Below are positions 17,769 to 26,493 of a DNA stretch of 64,000 bases, in pieces. The stretch is from assembly GCF_903064525.1 (NCBI RefSeq), contig NZ_LR797830.1, positions 1 to 64,000 on the forward strand. Direction: 5' to 3'. A program made the translations under genes and the position numbers. This DNA comes from Methylacidimicrobium sp. AP8 (GTDB taxonomy: Bacteria > Verrucomicrobiota > Verrucomicrobiia > Methylacidiphilales > Methylacidiphilaceae). The notes under the pieces were generated by a model, which made no database searches, was not told where the DNA came from, and saw only the letters and a program-made list of their open reading frames with translations. The first letter of the stretch is position 1. Each line of letters opens with the position of its first letter.

Positions 17769-18410
17769 ATGCTTCCTCCTGCTCTGCGAGACGCACTACC
17801 TCTTCTGGGAATCGTCGGTGCGCTCGCGCTTTTCTTTCTCCTTCTCCCGTTCGGCTGGAGCCGCCTTTTTGGAACCCTGCTTCTTCTCCTGTTCGGATTC
17901 ATGCTCTTCTTCTTTCGGGATCCCGACCGGCAGGGAACCCTGGATCCGGACGCGATACTGGCTCCGGCCGACGGGAAAGTGGTGGTGGTGGACGTCGTCC
18001 CGCAAAGCCCATTTTCCACCCGTCCCATGCGCCGAATCGCGATCTTTCTCTCGATCTTCGATGTGCATGTGAACCGGGCCCCGGTGGCGGGAAAAGTGGT
18101 AAAGATCGCATATGAACGGGGAAGCTTTTTGGATGCGCGTCGCACGGAAGCGGCGGAACGGAATGAGCGGCAGGATTGGTGGATCGCCACTCCGCGCGGA
18201 ACGGTCGGAGTACGGCAGATCGCGGGCTTGGTCGCCCGGCGGATCGTCCGCTGGGCCGGAGAGGGAGATTCGGTCCGCAGAGGGGAGAGGATCGGAATGA
18301 TCCGGTTCGGCTCCCGGACCGAACTCTACCTGCCCGAGGAGTGCCGCGTTCTCGTCGAGCGGGGTGGTGTCGTTCATGCGGGGGAGACCGTGGTGGGCCG
18401 GTGGCCGTGA
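17769..18410 (+). CDS. psd: Phosphatidylserine decarboxylase proenzyme, short type
   Basis: Makes phosphatidylethanolamine from phosphatidylserine. At 213 residues it belongs to the short PSD-A form. Two adjacent membrane segments (about 13-50) precede FFRDPDR, LAPADGKVVVVD, IFLSIFDVHVNRAP (conserved His and Asp) and, near residue 183, RFGSRTELYLPE, where the Ser of GS should become the pyruvoyl group after self-cleavage. The ATG at 17769 lies 40 bp after cdsA. The stop overlaps the GTG of pssA, the gene that supplies its substrate. Confidence 0.92.
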   Translation: MLPPALRDALPLLGIVGALALFFLLLPFGWSRLFGTLLLLLFGFMLFFFRDPDRQGTLDPDAILAPADGKVVVVDVVPQSPFSTRPMRRIAIFLSIFDVHVNRAPVAGKVVKIAYERGSFLDARRTEAAERNERQDWWIATPRGTVGVRQIAGLVARRIVRWAGEGDSVRRGERIGMIRFGSRTELYLPEECRVLVERGGVVHAGETVVGRWP

Positions 18411-19231
18411 AAGCACACGAAAACGAGGGCAAGGTCTACCTGCTGCCGAGCCTGATGACCGCGGGGAACCTGCTCTGCGGCTTTCTTGCCATCCTCAAGA
18501 TCCTGGAAGCGAGTATCCTGCGCGACAGCGAGCTGTCCGGATGGATCCATGCGTACAAGACGAGCCTGGACTTTATCCTGGCCGCCTTCGTCTTCGATCT
18601 GCTCGACGGACGGGTCGCCCGCCTCGGCGGCAAAGAGAGCGCTTTCGGGCGTGAGTTCGACTCGCTGGCCGATCTGATTTCCTTCGGGGTCGCCCCCGCA
18701 CTCCTGGTCTTTGAGATCGTCCTTTACCAGTTCCCCCATCGGCTCGGATGGATCGTAGCGGCCACCTACCTTGTCTGCGGCGCCCTTCGCCTGGCCCGTT
18801 TCAACGTGTATGCCGCGAGATCCGAGGAGAACAAGGAGGTCTTCACCGGCTTTCCGATTCCCGCTGCGGCAGGGTTGGTCTCTTCCCTCACTCTCTTTTT
18901 GCTTTCCCTCTACGAAACCGATCGGGATCTCAAGCAGGGATGGGGCCGGTATGTGCTGGCGGTCCTTCTCCTGCTCCTTTCCTTCATGATGTTCAGCAAG
19001 CTGCGCTACCCTAGCTTTAAAGGGGTGGGCCTGCGGACCCAGCGTTCGCTACCGAAATTCCTGTTGGTGTTCGCCACCGTCGCCCTGACGGTGATTTACT
19101 ATAAGTGGATGCTGGCCGTGGACTTCTTGGCTTACTTCCTCTTCGGCATCATTCGGCCGCTTCTTTCCCCGCACTGGCGGCAAGCTTTGGAGCGGGAGAC
19201 CGAGGAAGAAGGGGAGGTGGCTTCGGAGTGA
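18407..19231 (+). CDS. pssA: CDP-diacylglycerol-serine O-phosphatidyltransferase
   Basis: Membrane enzyme that forms phosphatidylserine from CDP-diacylglycerol and serine. The 274-residue protein carries the CDP-alcohol phosphatidyltransferase motif DGRVARLGGKESAFGREFDSLAD (Asp-Gly, Ala-Arg, Gly, two spaced Asp) near residue 68 and several membrane helices after it. LLPSLMTAGNLLCGFLAI at the N-terminus is typical of the PssA subtype. The GTG start overlaps the psd stop. A Glu-rich tail ends the protein 14 bp before the opposing tRNA-Tyr. Confidence 0.93.
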   Translation: MKAHENEGKVYLLPSLMTAGNLLCGFLAILKILEASILRDSELSGWIHAYKTSLDFILAAFVFDLLDGRVARLGGKESAFGREFDSLADLISFGVAPALLVFEIVLYQFPHRLGWIVAATYLVCGALRLARFNVYAARSEENKEVFTGFPIPAAAGLVSSLTLFLLSLYETDRDLKQGWGRYVLAVLLLLLSFMMFSKLRYPSFKGVGLRTQRSLPKFLLVFATVALTVIYYKWMLAVDFLAYFLFGIIRPLLSPHWRQALERETEEEGEVASE

Positions 19232-19244
19232 ACGAGCATTGTTT

Positions 19245-19327
19245 TGGGCAGAGCTGGATTCGAACCAGCGAAGGTGTTACCCAGCAGATTTACAGTCTGC
19301 CCCGTTTGGCCGCTTCGGTATCTGCCC
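19245..19327 (-). tRNA. tRNA-Tyr (GTA)
   Basis: On the minus strand an 83-nt cloverleaf begins GGGCAGA and ends TCTGCCC plus discriminator A. The anticodon loop CTGTAAA gives anticodon GTA (plus-strand TAC at 19291-19293). A long variable arm and the TTCGAAT T-loop are present, as expected for bacterial tRNA-Tyr. No CCA is encoded. It stands alone between pssA and the aminomutase gene, antisense to both. Confidence 0.95.
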
Positions 19328-19639
19328 GTCCTGCCGAGGGAGAAAGGAATGCGGCGAATTTCCTTCCTTTCACCCGGAGCGCATCAAAAAAGCACAACGG
19401 TTGGAGCTTCGCAAGGAGGAACAAGAGGCGCAGCCAACTGCGTCCTCGGCCCGCCGGCGCGAGCTTTTCTTCTTCGGCAGCCTCCCCCGAACCGCATCCC
19501 GGCGGCCTGCGACGCACGCCCGTGCCTCGTTTATGGGTTTTTTTTTGGCGGCCAGGCGGCTCCCTTTTGGGCCGGCTCGGCGGTTGACAAGGATGCCAAA
19601 AGACTTAGCTTTGATTTCTGTGCTGGGAAGGGCCTTCTC

Positions 19640-20815
19640 TTGAGCTGCCGCGATTGCGACTTTTGTTCGGCGGGGAAAGGTTTCTGGGCCGACGTTCCGG
19701 ATGAGCAGTGGAACGATTGGCGGTGGCAGCTTCGCCACCGACTCACTTCGCTCGAGGAGATCGACGGACGCCTCAAGCTGACAGACAGCGAAAGGCGGGG
19801 CATCCTGCTCGCCTCTTCGCGGAAGCTGGCCTTGGCCATCACCCCCTATTTCTTTACGCTGCTAGCTCCGGAAGATCCCGACTGTCCCGTCCGGCGCCAG
19901 GTCATTCCGCGGGCCGAAGAGCTTCTCCGCGCCCCCTACGAGATGAGCGACCCCTGCGGTGAGGACAAGGACATGGTCGCTCCGGGGCTCGTCCATCGCT
20001 ATCCCGATCGGGTTCTCTTTCTGGTGACCGATCGGTGCGCCAGCTACTGCCGCTATTGCACTCGATCGCGGATTGTGAGCGGGGTAGGCGAGCAGCATCT
20101 GTCGGTCGACATCGAACAGGCGCTGGCCTACCTTTGGGAGCATCGGGAGGTGAGGGACGTCCTGCTCTCTGGGGGGGATCCGCTCCTGCTCTCCGACGTG
20201 CGGCTCCGAGAGCTGCTCGGCCGCCTGCGGGAGATTCCTCACATCGAGATCGTGCGAATCGGTACCCGGGTCCCGATATTTCTCCCGCAACGCGTGACTC
20301 CGGACCTTTGCGGTCTGCTGCGGGAGTTTCACCCGCTTTGGATCAACATCCACGCCAATCACGCGGCCGAGTTGACCGCGGAGGTTCGCGATGCGCTCGG
20401 GCGCTTGGCCGATGCGGGGATTCCGCTCGGCAACCAGTCGGTTCTCTTACGCGGCGTCAATGATTCGGCCGATGCCGTGCGCGATCTGGTTCATAAGCTG
20501 GTTCGCGCGCGGGTCCGTCCCTACTACCTCTATCAGTGCGATCTGATCGAGGGGACCGATCACCTCCGGGTCCCGATCGAAGAGGGGATCCGGATCATGC
20601 GGCGCCTTCGGGGATATACCACCGGCTTCGCCGTTCCTCAGTACGTCGTGGACGGGCCGGGCGGCGGGGGAAAGATCCCCCTCAATCCTGAATACCTGAT
20701 CGGGGAGGAGGGAGGGCAGATCCTCCTTCGGAATTTCCTCGGAAAAGAGTATCGTTATCCTTCTTGCCGCCCGTTGCAGCGCAACCCCGGCAACACTCCT
20801 CATCCGGCTTCCTGA
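19640..20815 (+). CDS. kamA: Lysine 2,3-aminomutase family radical SAM protein
   Basis: Radical SAM/PLP enzyme family that moves the alpha-amino group of lysine to carbon 3; beta-lysine can serve as an osmolyte precursor or EF-P modifier. Visible: DVPDEQWNDWRWQLRHR near the N-terminus, the cluster motif CASYCRYCTRSR, LLSGGDPLLL, NQSVLLRGVND, YYLYQCDL and PGGGGKIPLNPEY, whose Lys is the PLP anchor. The open frame continues upstream through the tRNA-Tyr, so the true start is uncertain; TTG at 19640 gives 391 residues, close to family length. An N-terminal Cys trio (CRDCDFC) follows this start. No acetyltransferase partner is adjacent. Confidence 0.85.
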   Translation: MSCRDCDFCSAGKGFWADVPDEQWNDWRWQLRHRLTSLEEIDGRLKLTDSERRGILLASSRKLALAITPYFFTLLAPEDPDCPVRRQVIPRAEELLRAPYEMSDPCGEDKDMVAPGLVHRYPDRVLFLVTDRCASYCRYCTRSRIVSGVGEQHLSVDIEQALAYLWEHREVRDVLLSGGDPLLLSDVRLRELLGRLREIPHIEIVRIGTRVPIFLPQRVTPDLCGLLREFHPLWINIHANHAAELTAEVRDALGRLADAGIPLGNQSVLLRGVNDSADAVRDLVHKLVRARVRPYYLYQCDLIEGTDHLRVPIEEGIRIMRRLRGYTTGFAVPQYVVDGPGGGGKIPLNPEYLIGEEGGQILLRNFLGKEYRYPSCRPLQRNPGNTPHPAS

Positions 20816-20855
20816 AGCGCCCGCCTCTCGGTCTGCATAGGAAGCAAGAAGATTC

Positions 20856-22082
20856 GTGCCTGTGGACCCGACGCCGATCCGGCATCCCCTTCCTCCGGGG
20901 ATTTCCGGACGACTCCAGCTCCAGCGGCAGGGAATGCATCGATGCCTACATGGGCACCCCTGGATCTATCGAAGCGAGCTGGCGCAAATCGAAGGCGACC
21001 CCGCCGACGGCGACTGCGTGGAGGTAAGGGACGCCCGGGGCGAAAGGATCGGCTGCGGCATCTGGAGCAGCCGCTCGCAGATCTCGGTTCGACTCTACTC
21101 GCGGCGGGAAGAACCCCTGGACGGACCTCTCCTCGCCCGGCGGCTCGACGCCGCCCTCGCTTACCGGAATTCCCTCGGCCTCTGGAGACCGGAGAGCACG
21201 GAGGCGTTGCGACTCGTCTGGTCGGAATCGGACGGGCTTCCCGGGCTGGTGGTCGATCGCTACCAGGATTGGCTGGTCGCTCAGTTTCTCACCGCCGGCA
21301 TGGAGAGGAGGGCGGCCGAAGTCGTCTCCCTGCTCCGGGAAAGGACAGGACTCTCTCGGATCATCCTGCGCAATGATGCGCTTGTGCGGCTTCAGGAAAA
21401 CCTTCCTCTCGAGAAGAAGGTCCTCTCGGGCGTCTATGGGGATCCTCTCTGGATTCGGCAAAACGGAGTTTGGCTGCCGGCACGGCTGCTGGATGGGCAA
21501 AAGACAGGGCTCTATCTGGATCAGAAGGAGAACTATCTCGAAGTCGCCGCGTGGGCTGCGGGGCGGCGGGTGCTCGACCTTTTCTGCTATCAGGGGACCT
21601 TCTCCCTTTTCTGCGCGGCGGCCGGCGCCGCCTCCTGCACGGCGGTCGATCAGTCGGGTGCGGCCCTCGAGGCCGGCCGGGCTGCGGCGGAAAAGGCGGG
21701 TGCGGCGATCGATTGGGTGCAGGAGAATGTCTTCGACTGGCTGCGAAGAGCGCAAGAGGAGAAGCGGCAGTACGATCTGATCGTCCTCGATCCCCCGTCG
21801 TTTACGAAGACCAAGGCCCAACGCCCCTCCGCCGTCCGGGGCTATCACGAGCTCCACCTGCGGGCGCTGCGGTTGCTCTCCCCAGGCGGAATCCTGGCCA
21901 GTTTCTGCTGCTCTCACCACTTCGGCCTCAGCGAGTGGAAGGAGCTGATCGGGCGAGCTTCTTGGGAGGCCAATGCGCCGCTTCGGCTTCGGAAGATCCT
22001 CAGCCAGTCCTCGGACCATCCGATCCTGCCCACGGTCCCCGAGACCGAATACCTCAAGGGGTGCCTGCTGGAGAGGGAGTAG
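20856..22082 (+). CDS. rlmI: RlmI-like 23S rRNA (cytosine) methyltransferase
   Basis: SAM-dependent RNA methyltransferase of the RlmI/PUA type, which in E. coli modifies C1962 of 23S rRNA. Of 408 residues, about 20-110 form the PUA-like part (HPWIYRSELAQIEG), then GLPGLVVDRYQDWLVAQF, and the Rossmann methyltransferase with DQKENYLEVA, VLDLFCYQGTFSLFCA (SAM site), DLIVLDPPSFTK (catalytic loop) and SCCSHHFGL. The GTG at 20856 is the most upstream plausible start; about 25 residues precede the PUA. The 3' end overlaps the convergent beta-glucosidase gene by 29 bp. Confidence 0.88.
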   Translation: MPVDPTPIRHPLPPGISGRLQLQRQGMHRCLHGHPWIYRSELAQIEGDPADGDCVEVRDARGERIGCGIWSSRSQISVRLYSRREEPLDGPLLARRLDAALAYRNSLGLWRPESTEALRLVWSESDGLPGLVVDRYQDWLVAQFLTAGMERRAAEVVSLLRERTGLSRIILRNDALVRLQENLPLEKKVLSGVYGDPLWIRQNGVWLPARLLDGQKTGLYLDQKENYLEVAAWAAGRRVLDLFCYQGTFSLFCAAAGAASCTAVDQSGAALEAGRAAAEKAGAAIDWVQENVFDWLRRAQEEKRQYDLIVLDPPSFTKTKAQRPSAVRGYHELHLRALRLLSPGGILASFCCSHHFGLSEWKELIGRASWEANAPLRLRKILSQSSDHPILPTVPETEYLKGCLLERE

Positions 22083-24321
22083 GCCACGGTTCGTTCTCCA
22101 AACGGAAGGCGGCGGTGGGCCCGGAAGCGGCGGAGGGGCCGATCCGAAGCTCGAAATCACCCGCTTCCCACCGGAGTTCCCCATCCGGCCCGATGAACGC
22201 GAGCGTTTCGGAAGGGAGGGAGAACCGGATCCGGCGTTCTTCGCCCGGTTCAAGAGAGACGCGCTGAAAGGCTTTGAGCTCGGCGACGGGGCGGGTCCGG
22301 CTCGCCACCCGGTCCCGGAGGTAAAGCTGGACGGTTTCCGCTCCGGCCCGTAGGCCGGCGTTGGCCACGATCACGCTCGCTTCCAGCGATTGCCCGCGCC
22401 TGACGACCGGGGGGGCCACCCGGATCTCCCGGTAAGCGAAGCGGGTATAGGCGAGCCCGTAGCCGAACGGGAAGAGCGGGCTTTCCGGCAGGTCGATGTA
22501 TCCCGAAACATCCCGACCGCTTCCCGGAGGCCGGCCCGTGTTCGTGCGGCCGTAGTAGATCGGGATTTGGCCGACGGAACGGGGAACAGTCACAGGAAGA
22601 CGGCCCACCGGACCGGAAATCCCGAAGAGGATATCGGCGAGGGCGTTTCCCGATTCCACGCCGAGGAACCAGGCGGCCAGCACCGCCGGAAGATGCTCGG
22701 CGATCCACGGCAGGGCCAGCGGCCGCCCGCTGCAGAGGATTGCCACCACCGGCCGGCCGGTCTCGACAAGCGCGCGGACGAGCTCTTCCTGCGGCCGCGG
22801 CAGCCCGAGATCGGCTCGCGAGGCGGCTTCCCCGCTCATTCGCGCCGGCTCGCCGACCACCGCTACGACGATCTCCGCCGACTTCGCGAGGGAGACGGCC
22901 TCCGCGAAACCGGCGGTTGACGGGTCGTCGACGGCGCAGCCGGGGGCGAAGAGAACGCGCGTGCCCGCGGGGGCGCGGCTCCGGATGCCTTCTAGGACCG
23001 TGACGACATCCTCTTCGCGCCCGGCACCCGGCCAGGGGCCCAAGGGGTTCTTTCGGTCGTCGGCGAGGGGACCGACGACGGCGATCGACCGGAGCCGGGG
23101 AGGAAGCGGGAGGAGCTCGTCTTGATTCCGGAGAAGGATGATTGCCTCCCGAGCCGCCCGCAGGGCGAGGCCGCGGGAGGCGGCCGGGAGCGGGCCGGTT
23201 CGCGAAGCCGCCTGGGGCTCCGGCGGGCTGCTCCAAAGGCCGAGCTGGGCCTTGAGCTCCAGGACGCGCAGGGCCGCCTGGTCGAGGAGCGATACCGGCA
23301 CTTTGCCCGCCCGGATCAGCCCGGGCAGCTTCTCGGCAAAGAGGCCGCTCGCCATGTCGACATCCACCCCCGCCTCCAGCGCGAGCCGGGCCGCCTCCTC
23401 CACGTCCGCGGCGACCCCGTGGACCGGCAGCTCGCCGACGGCGTTCCAGTCGCTCACGACCACGCCCCGGAAGCCGAGCTTTCGCCGCAGGAGAGTTTGG
23501 AGAAGGAATGGGTTGGCCGCCGCCGGCAGCCCGTTGATGCTGGGAAACGCCGCCATAACCGAAGCCGCCCCGGCGCGGACCGCGGCGGCGAACGGCGGAA
23601 GATAGACCTCCAGGAGCTTGCCGAGGGAGAGGTCGACGGCGGCATAATCCCGCCCTCCCTCGCCTGCGCCGTAGCCGACGAAGTGCTTCGCGCAGGCGGC
23701 CACCCGTTCTCTCGAGGCCAGATCCTCTCCTTGGAATCCGCGGACCCAAGCCGAGGCGAGCTCCGAGGCCAGGAACGGATCTTCCCCCGGTCCTTCGGCG
23801 ATTCGACCCCAACGGGGGTCCCGGCAGACGTCGACCATGGGCGCGAAGGTCCAATGGATGCCGGCGGCCCGCCCCTCCCGGGCAGAGAGTCGGGCGACCT
23901 CCTCCACTAGGGGGGGATTCCAGGTGGCGGCGAGCGCCAAGGGGATGGGGAAGACTGTATGGAAGCCATGCAGGATATCGAAGGCGAAAAGCAGGGGGAT
24001 GCCGAGGCGGGATTCTTCCCGGGCCAGCCGCTGAGCCTCCGCCATCCCCGCCGGATGGCGCCAGTTGAGAAAACTACCTACCCTTCCTTCCCGGACCCGG
24101 CGCTTCTCTTCGGAGGAGAGCCGGCCGGCCGCTCGGCTCGGCGCCATCTGCACAAGCTGGCCCACCTTCTCTTCGATCGTCATGCGGGAAAGAAGCTCCC
24201 GCGGATCGGGGGGCGAGGGTCGGGCATTCATGGCGAAGCAAGCAAGGCAGGAGAGGATAGGCGGGACAAATAGGCCTCGGCTTGACCATTTTCTTCTTGC
24301 CGGCGCTTTCTTTCCAACCAT
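22054..24321 (-). CDS. bglX: Glycoside hydrolase family 3 beta-glucosidase
   Basis: Exported GH3 enzyme that releases glucose from beta-glucans. The 755 residues show a signal-like N-terminus (GLFVPPILSCLACFAMNA), the GH3 N-domain with MTIEEKVGQL, GIPLLFAFDILHGF, FAPMVDVCRDPRWGRIAEGPGEDP, KHFVGYG, and the nucleophile Asp in VVVSDWNAVGEL; then the second domain with AREAIILLRNQDELLPL, and a C-terminal fibronectin III-like domain (NAGLRAGAETVQLYLRD). The ATG at 24321 is chosen because it precedes the signal peptide; the frame is open 44 codons further up. It diverges from opgG with a 55-bp gap, suggesting a role in turning over or using beta-glucans made or shaped by the opg genes. Confidence 0.9.
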   Translation of the reverse strand: MVGKKAPARRKWSSRGLFVPPILSCLACFAMNARPSPPDPRELLSRMTIEEKVGQLVQMAPSRAAGRLSSEEKRRVREGRVGSFLNWRHPAGMAEAQRLAREESRLGIPLLFAFDILHGFHTVFPIPLALAATWNPPLVEEVARLSAREGRAAGIHWTFAPMVDVCRDPRWGRIAEGPGEDPFLASELASAWVRGFQGEDLASRERVAACAKHFVGYGAGEGGRDYAAVDLSLGKLLEVYLPPFAAAVRAGAASVMAAFPSINGLPAAANPFLLQTLLRRKLGFRGVVVSDWNAVGELPVHGVAADVEEAARLALEAGVDVDMASGLFAEKLPGLIRAGKVPVSLLDQAALRVLELKAQLGLWSSPPEPQAASRTGPLPAASRGLALRAAREAIILLRNQDELLPLPPRLRSIAVVGPLADDRKNPLGPWPGAGREEDVVTVLEGIRSRAPAGTRVLFAPGCAVDDPSTAGFAEAVSLAKSAEIVVAVVGEPARMSGEAASRADLGLPRPQEELVRALVETGRPVVAILCSGRPLALPWIAEHLPAVLAAWFLGVESGNALADILFGISGPVGRLPVTVPRSVGQIPIYYGRTNTGRPPGSGRDVSGYIDLPESPLFPFGYGLAYTRFAYREIRVAPPVVRRGQSLEASVIVANAGLRAGAETVQLYLRDRVASRTRPVAELKAFQRVSLEPGEERRIRFSLPSETLAFIGPDGELRWEAGDFELRIGPSAASGPTAAFRLENEPWPTPSPAGTP

Positions 24322-24376
24322 CTCTTTCTTATCCTCTCCATGGTAGAGCAGCCCGTTGGAGACTTGCCCCCGTCCG

Positions 24377-25909
24377 ATGGCACTCCTTTCCCGAAAGACG
24401 TTAAAGATCCATCTGGTTTTCGGGACCGCGGCGCTGCTTCTCTTTCTCTTCATCGTGCGGGAGACCCGCTATCGTCCGCCGCTGCGCTTCGAGAATGTCA
24501 TCGAGGAGGCCCGGAGAAAGGCCTCCGAACCCTACGCCGCGCCGACCGTGCCCGCTTTTTTGGCAAAATTGACCTATGACCAGTACCGACGGATCCGCTG
24601 GCGCGACGAAGATCTTCTGTGGCGCGACGCGGCTCTTCCGTTCCAGATCGGCTTTTTTCATCCGGGCTACCTCTTCAACCAGCCGATCCGCTGCTTCCAG
24701 GTCGATCGGAAGGGTGTGCAGCCGATCCCCTATCTGCCGCGCTTCTTTGATTTCGGAGGAGCGATTCCTATCCAGAAACTGCCCCCCAATCTGGGATACG
24801 CCGGCTTTCGCATCTACTATCCCCTGGAGAGGCGGGATCGGCTGGCCGAAGTCGCTTCTTTTCTGGGGGCGAGCTACTTCCGGGTGGTCGGAAAAAACAT
24901 GACCTTCGGCCTTTCGGCACGAGGGCTGGCGATCGACACGACGGCCGAGCGCCCCGAGGAATTTCCTTCCTTTACTCGCTTCTGGTTCCGCGAGCCTTCG
25001 TCGAGCGCCCGCACCCTGCTCTTCTACGCTCTGCTGGACGGACCCTCGGTCGCCGGAGCCTACCGATTCGAGCTCGAGCCGGGGGCCGAAACCCTCCTTC
25101 GGGTCCGGGCGGTGATCTTCCTCCGGCGCGAGCGGCAAGAGATCGGGCTGGCTCCCTTGACGAGCATGTTCTGGTACGGAGAGAATACCGATATCCCTGC
25201 CGGCAACCGGCACCCCGAGGTTCACGATTCCGACGGGCTGCTCCTTCGGCTCGGGGAGGAGGATTGGTTCTGGTGCCCGCTCGAGGCGGGCAAGGAACGG
25301 CGGGTGAGCGACTTTCCGGCCGGCGACCTCCGGGGGTTCGGACTTCTCCAGCGGGACCGGGATTTCTCCCATTACGACGACTTCGACATGATGTATGAAC
25401 GCAGGCCGAGTTGCTGGGTGGAGCCCGTAGGGAGCTGGGCGGCGGGAACGATTCGTCTCGTCGAGCTGGCGACCGTCGACGCGAACCTGGACAACGTCGT
25501 CGCCTACTTGGTGCCCGGCAAGCGGCCCAAGCCCGGCGAGCCTTTCACCGTGGAATACACCCTTCGCTGGTTCCTGGACAATCCCCAGCTTCCCCCTCTC
25601 GGCCGTTGCCTGGCGACCCGTGTCGAAAGGATACCCGGAGAAGCCCTCCGCCGTTTCATCCTTGAGTTCGGGGGAAACCGGCTCCGGTCCCTGGGAGAGG
25701 GTGCTCCGCTGCAAGCTCTGGTGGACAGCGATCCTCCGGCGGCCATCGGAGAGATCCATGTCTTGAAAAATCCCGTAGAGGGCTCCTGGAGAGTAACTTT
25801 TACGGCTGCGCCTCCTTCTGCATCCTCGGCGCCGACGCGGCTCCGCTGCCGGCTCGAGCTTGAGCAGGAGGCGCTCACCGAAACGTGGATCTATCCTTTC
25901 TATCCCTGA
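24377..25909 (+). CDS. opgG: Periplasmic glucan biosynthesis protein OpgG/MdoG
   Basis: Periplasmic protein needed for osmoregulated periplasmic glucan synthesis. The 510-residue product has an N-terminal membrane anchor or signal (HLVFGTAALLLFLFIV) and the MdoG pattern: LTYDQYRRIRWRDEDLLW, PFQIGFFHPGYLF, the LGYAGFRIYYPL strand, FLGASYFRVVGKNMTFGLSARGLAIDT, TSMFWYGENT and HDSDGLLL. The far C-terminal Ig-like part is present (EWIYPFYP-type ending). It starts 55 bp from the divergent GH3 gene and its end overlaps the next gene by 25 bp. Confidence 0.93.
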   Translation: MALLSRKTLKIHLVFGTAALLLFLFIVRETRYRPPLRFENVIEEARRKASEPYAAPTVPAFLAKLTYDQYRRIRWRDEDLLWRDAALPFQIGFFHPGYLFNQPIRCFQVDRKGVQPIPYLPRFFDFGGAIPIQKLPPNLGYAGFRIYYPLERRDRLAEVASFLGASYFRVVGKNMTFGLSARGLAIDTTAERPEEFPSFTRFWFREPSSSARTLLFYALLDGPSVAGAYRFELEPGAETLLRVRAVIFLRRERQEIGLAPLTSMFWYGENTDIPAGNRHPEVHDSDGLLLRLGEEDWFWCPLEAGKERRVSDFPAGDLRGFGLLQRDRDFSHYDDFDMMYERRPSCWVEPVGSWAAGTIRLVELATVDANLDNVVAYLVPGKRPKPGEPFTVEYTLRWFLDNPQLPPLGRCLATRVERIPGEALRRFILEFGGNRLRSLGEGAPLQALVDSDPPAAIGEIHVLKNPVEGSWRVTFTAAPPSASSAPTRLRCRLELEQEALTETWIYPFYP

Positions 25910-26493
25910 CGGCCGAAGCGGCGGATTTGGCGAAGCTTCCGGCCGAATCCCTCGCCGATTGGCGGGAAGCGGCGGCGAGGCTCGATGCCTACCTAGCGCG
26001 CTGGAAGCTTGCGGATCCGCTGTATCAGCGGCTGCTCGGAACGAGCCTCTTGGCGCTCGCTCTCCGGGAGCGGAAGGGGAATCCGGACTGCCCGCCGGTC
26101 GAGCTCACCCTGAAGCTGGCGCTGGAGAAGGTGACCGAGTGGCTCGCAGAGCTCCCCTCGGGCGGCCCGGCAGCGGGAAGCTCGGAGCGTGCGGCCGTCG
26201 CCGCCGTGAGCCTGGCGCGGATCGGCGGCTTAGACCGGTGGCCGCGGGCCTTCCTTTCCAAGGAGGTTCCTCCGGAGCTGGCCGAACGGTTGCGGGCGTG
26301 CGCCTTCGAGGCGGGCCCGGCTCTCCGGATTTCCCACATGGTTTCCCGGCCGATCGACTACGGTCCCTTCGCGCGGCTGGCCCGGGAAGCCTGGGAGCAG
26401 GTGGGTTGGAAGGAGGTGGGTGCGATCCTCGTTTTTTGGATAGGCGTTTTCGGCGCAGCCTGCGCGGTCTACTTCCTCTTCTTTTCTCCATGA
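25885..26493 (+). CDS. Unknown protein encoded between opgG and opgH
   Basis: I do not recognise this 202-residue protein. It starts with GTG inside opgG and its stop overlaps the opgH ATG, so it is translationally coupled to both. The first 160 residues are soluble and Ala/Leu/Glu-rich with likely helices; a single membrane helix follows near the C-terminus (VGAILVFWIGVFGAACAVYFLFF). That topology, with the bulk on one side of the inner membrane next to OpgH, suggests an accessory or regulatory subunit of the glucan synthase. Its position could also reflect a split-off N-terminal region of OpgH, but I see no clear sequence similarity to that region. Confidence 0.8.
   Translation: MDLSFLSLTAEAADLAKLPAESLADWREAAARLDAYLARWKLADPLYQRLLGTSLLALALRERKGNPDCPPVELTLKLALEKVTEWLAELPSGGPAAGSSERAAVAAVSLARIGGLDRWPRAFLSKEVPPELAERLRACAFEAGPALRISHMVSRPIDYGPFARLAREAWEQVGWKEVGAILVFWIGVFGAACAVYFLFFSP

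Noticed and set aside
20946-22253. A 435-codon antisense frame in the RlmI-like gene
   Set aside because: Composition of a shadow frame; the sense frame carries the SAM and catalytic motifs.
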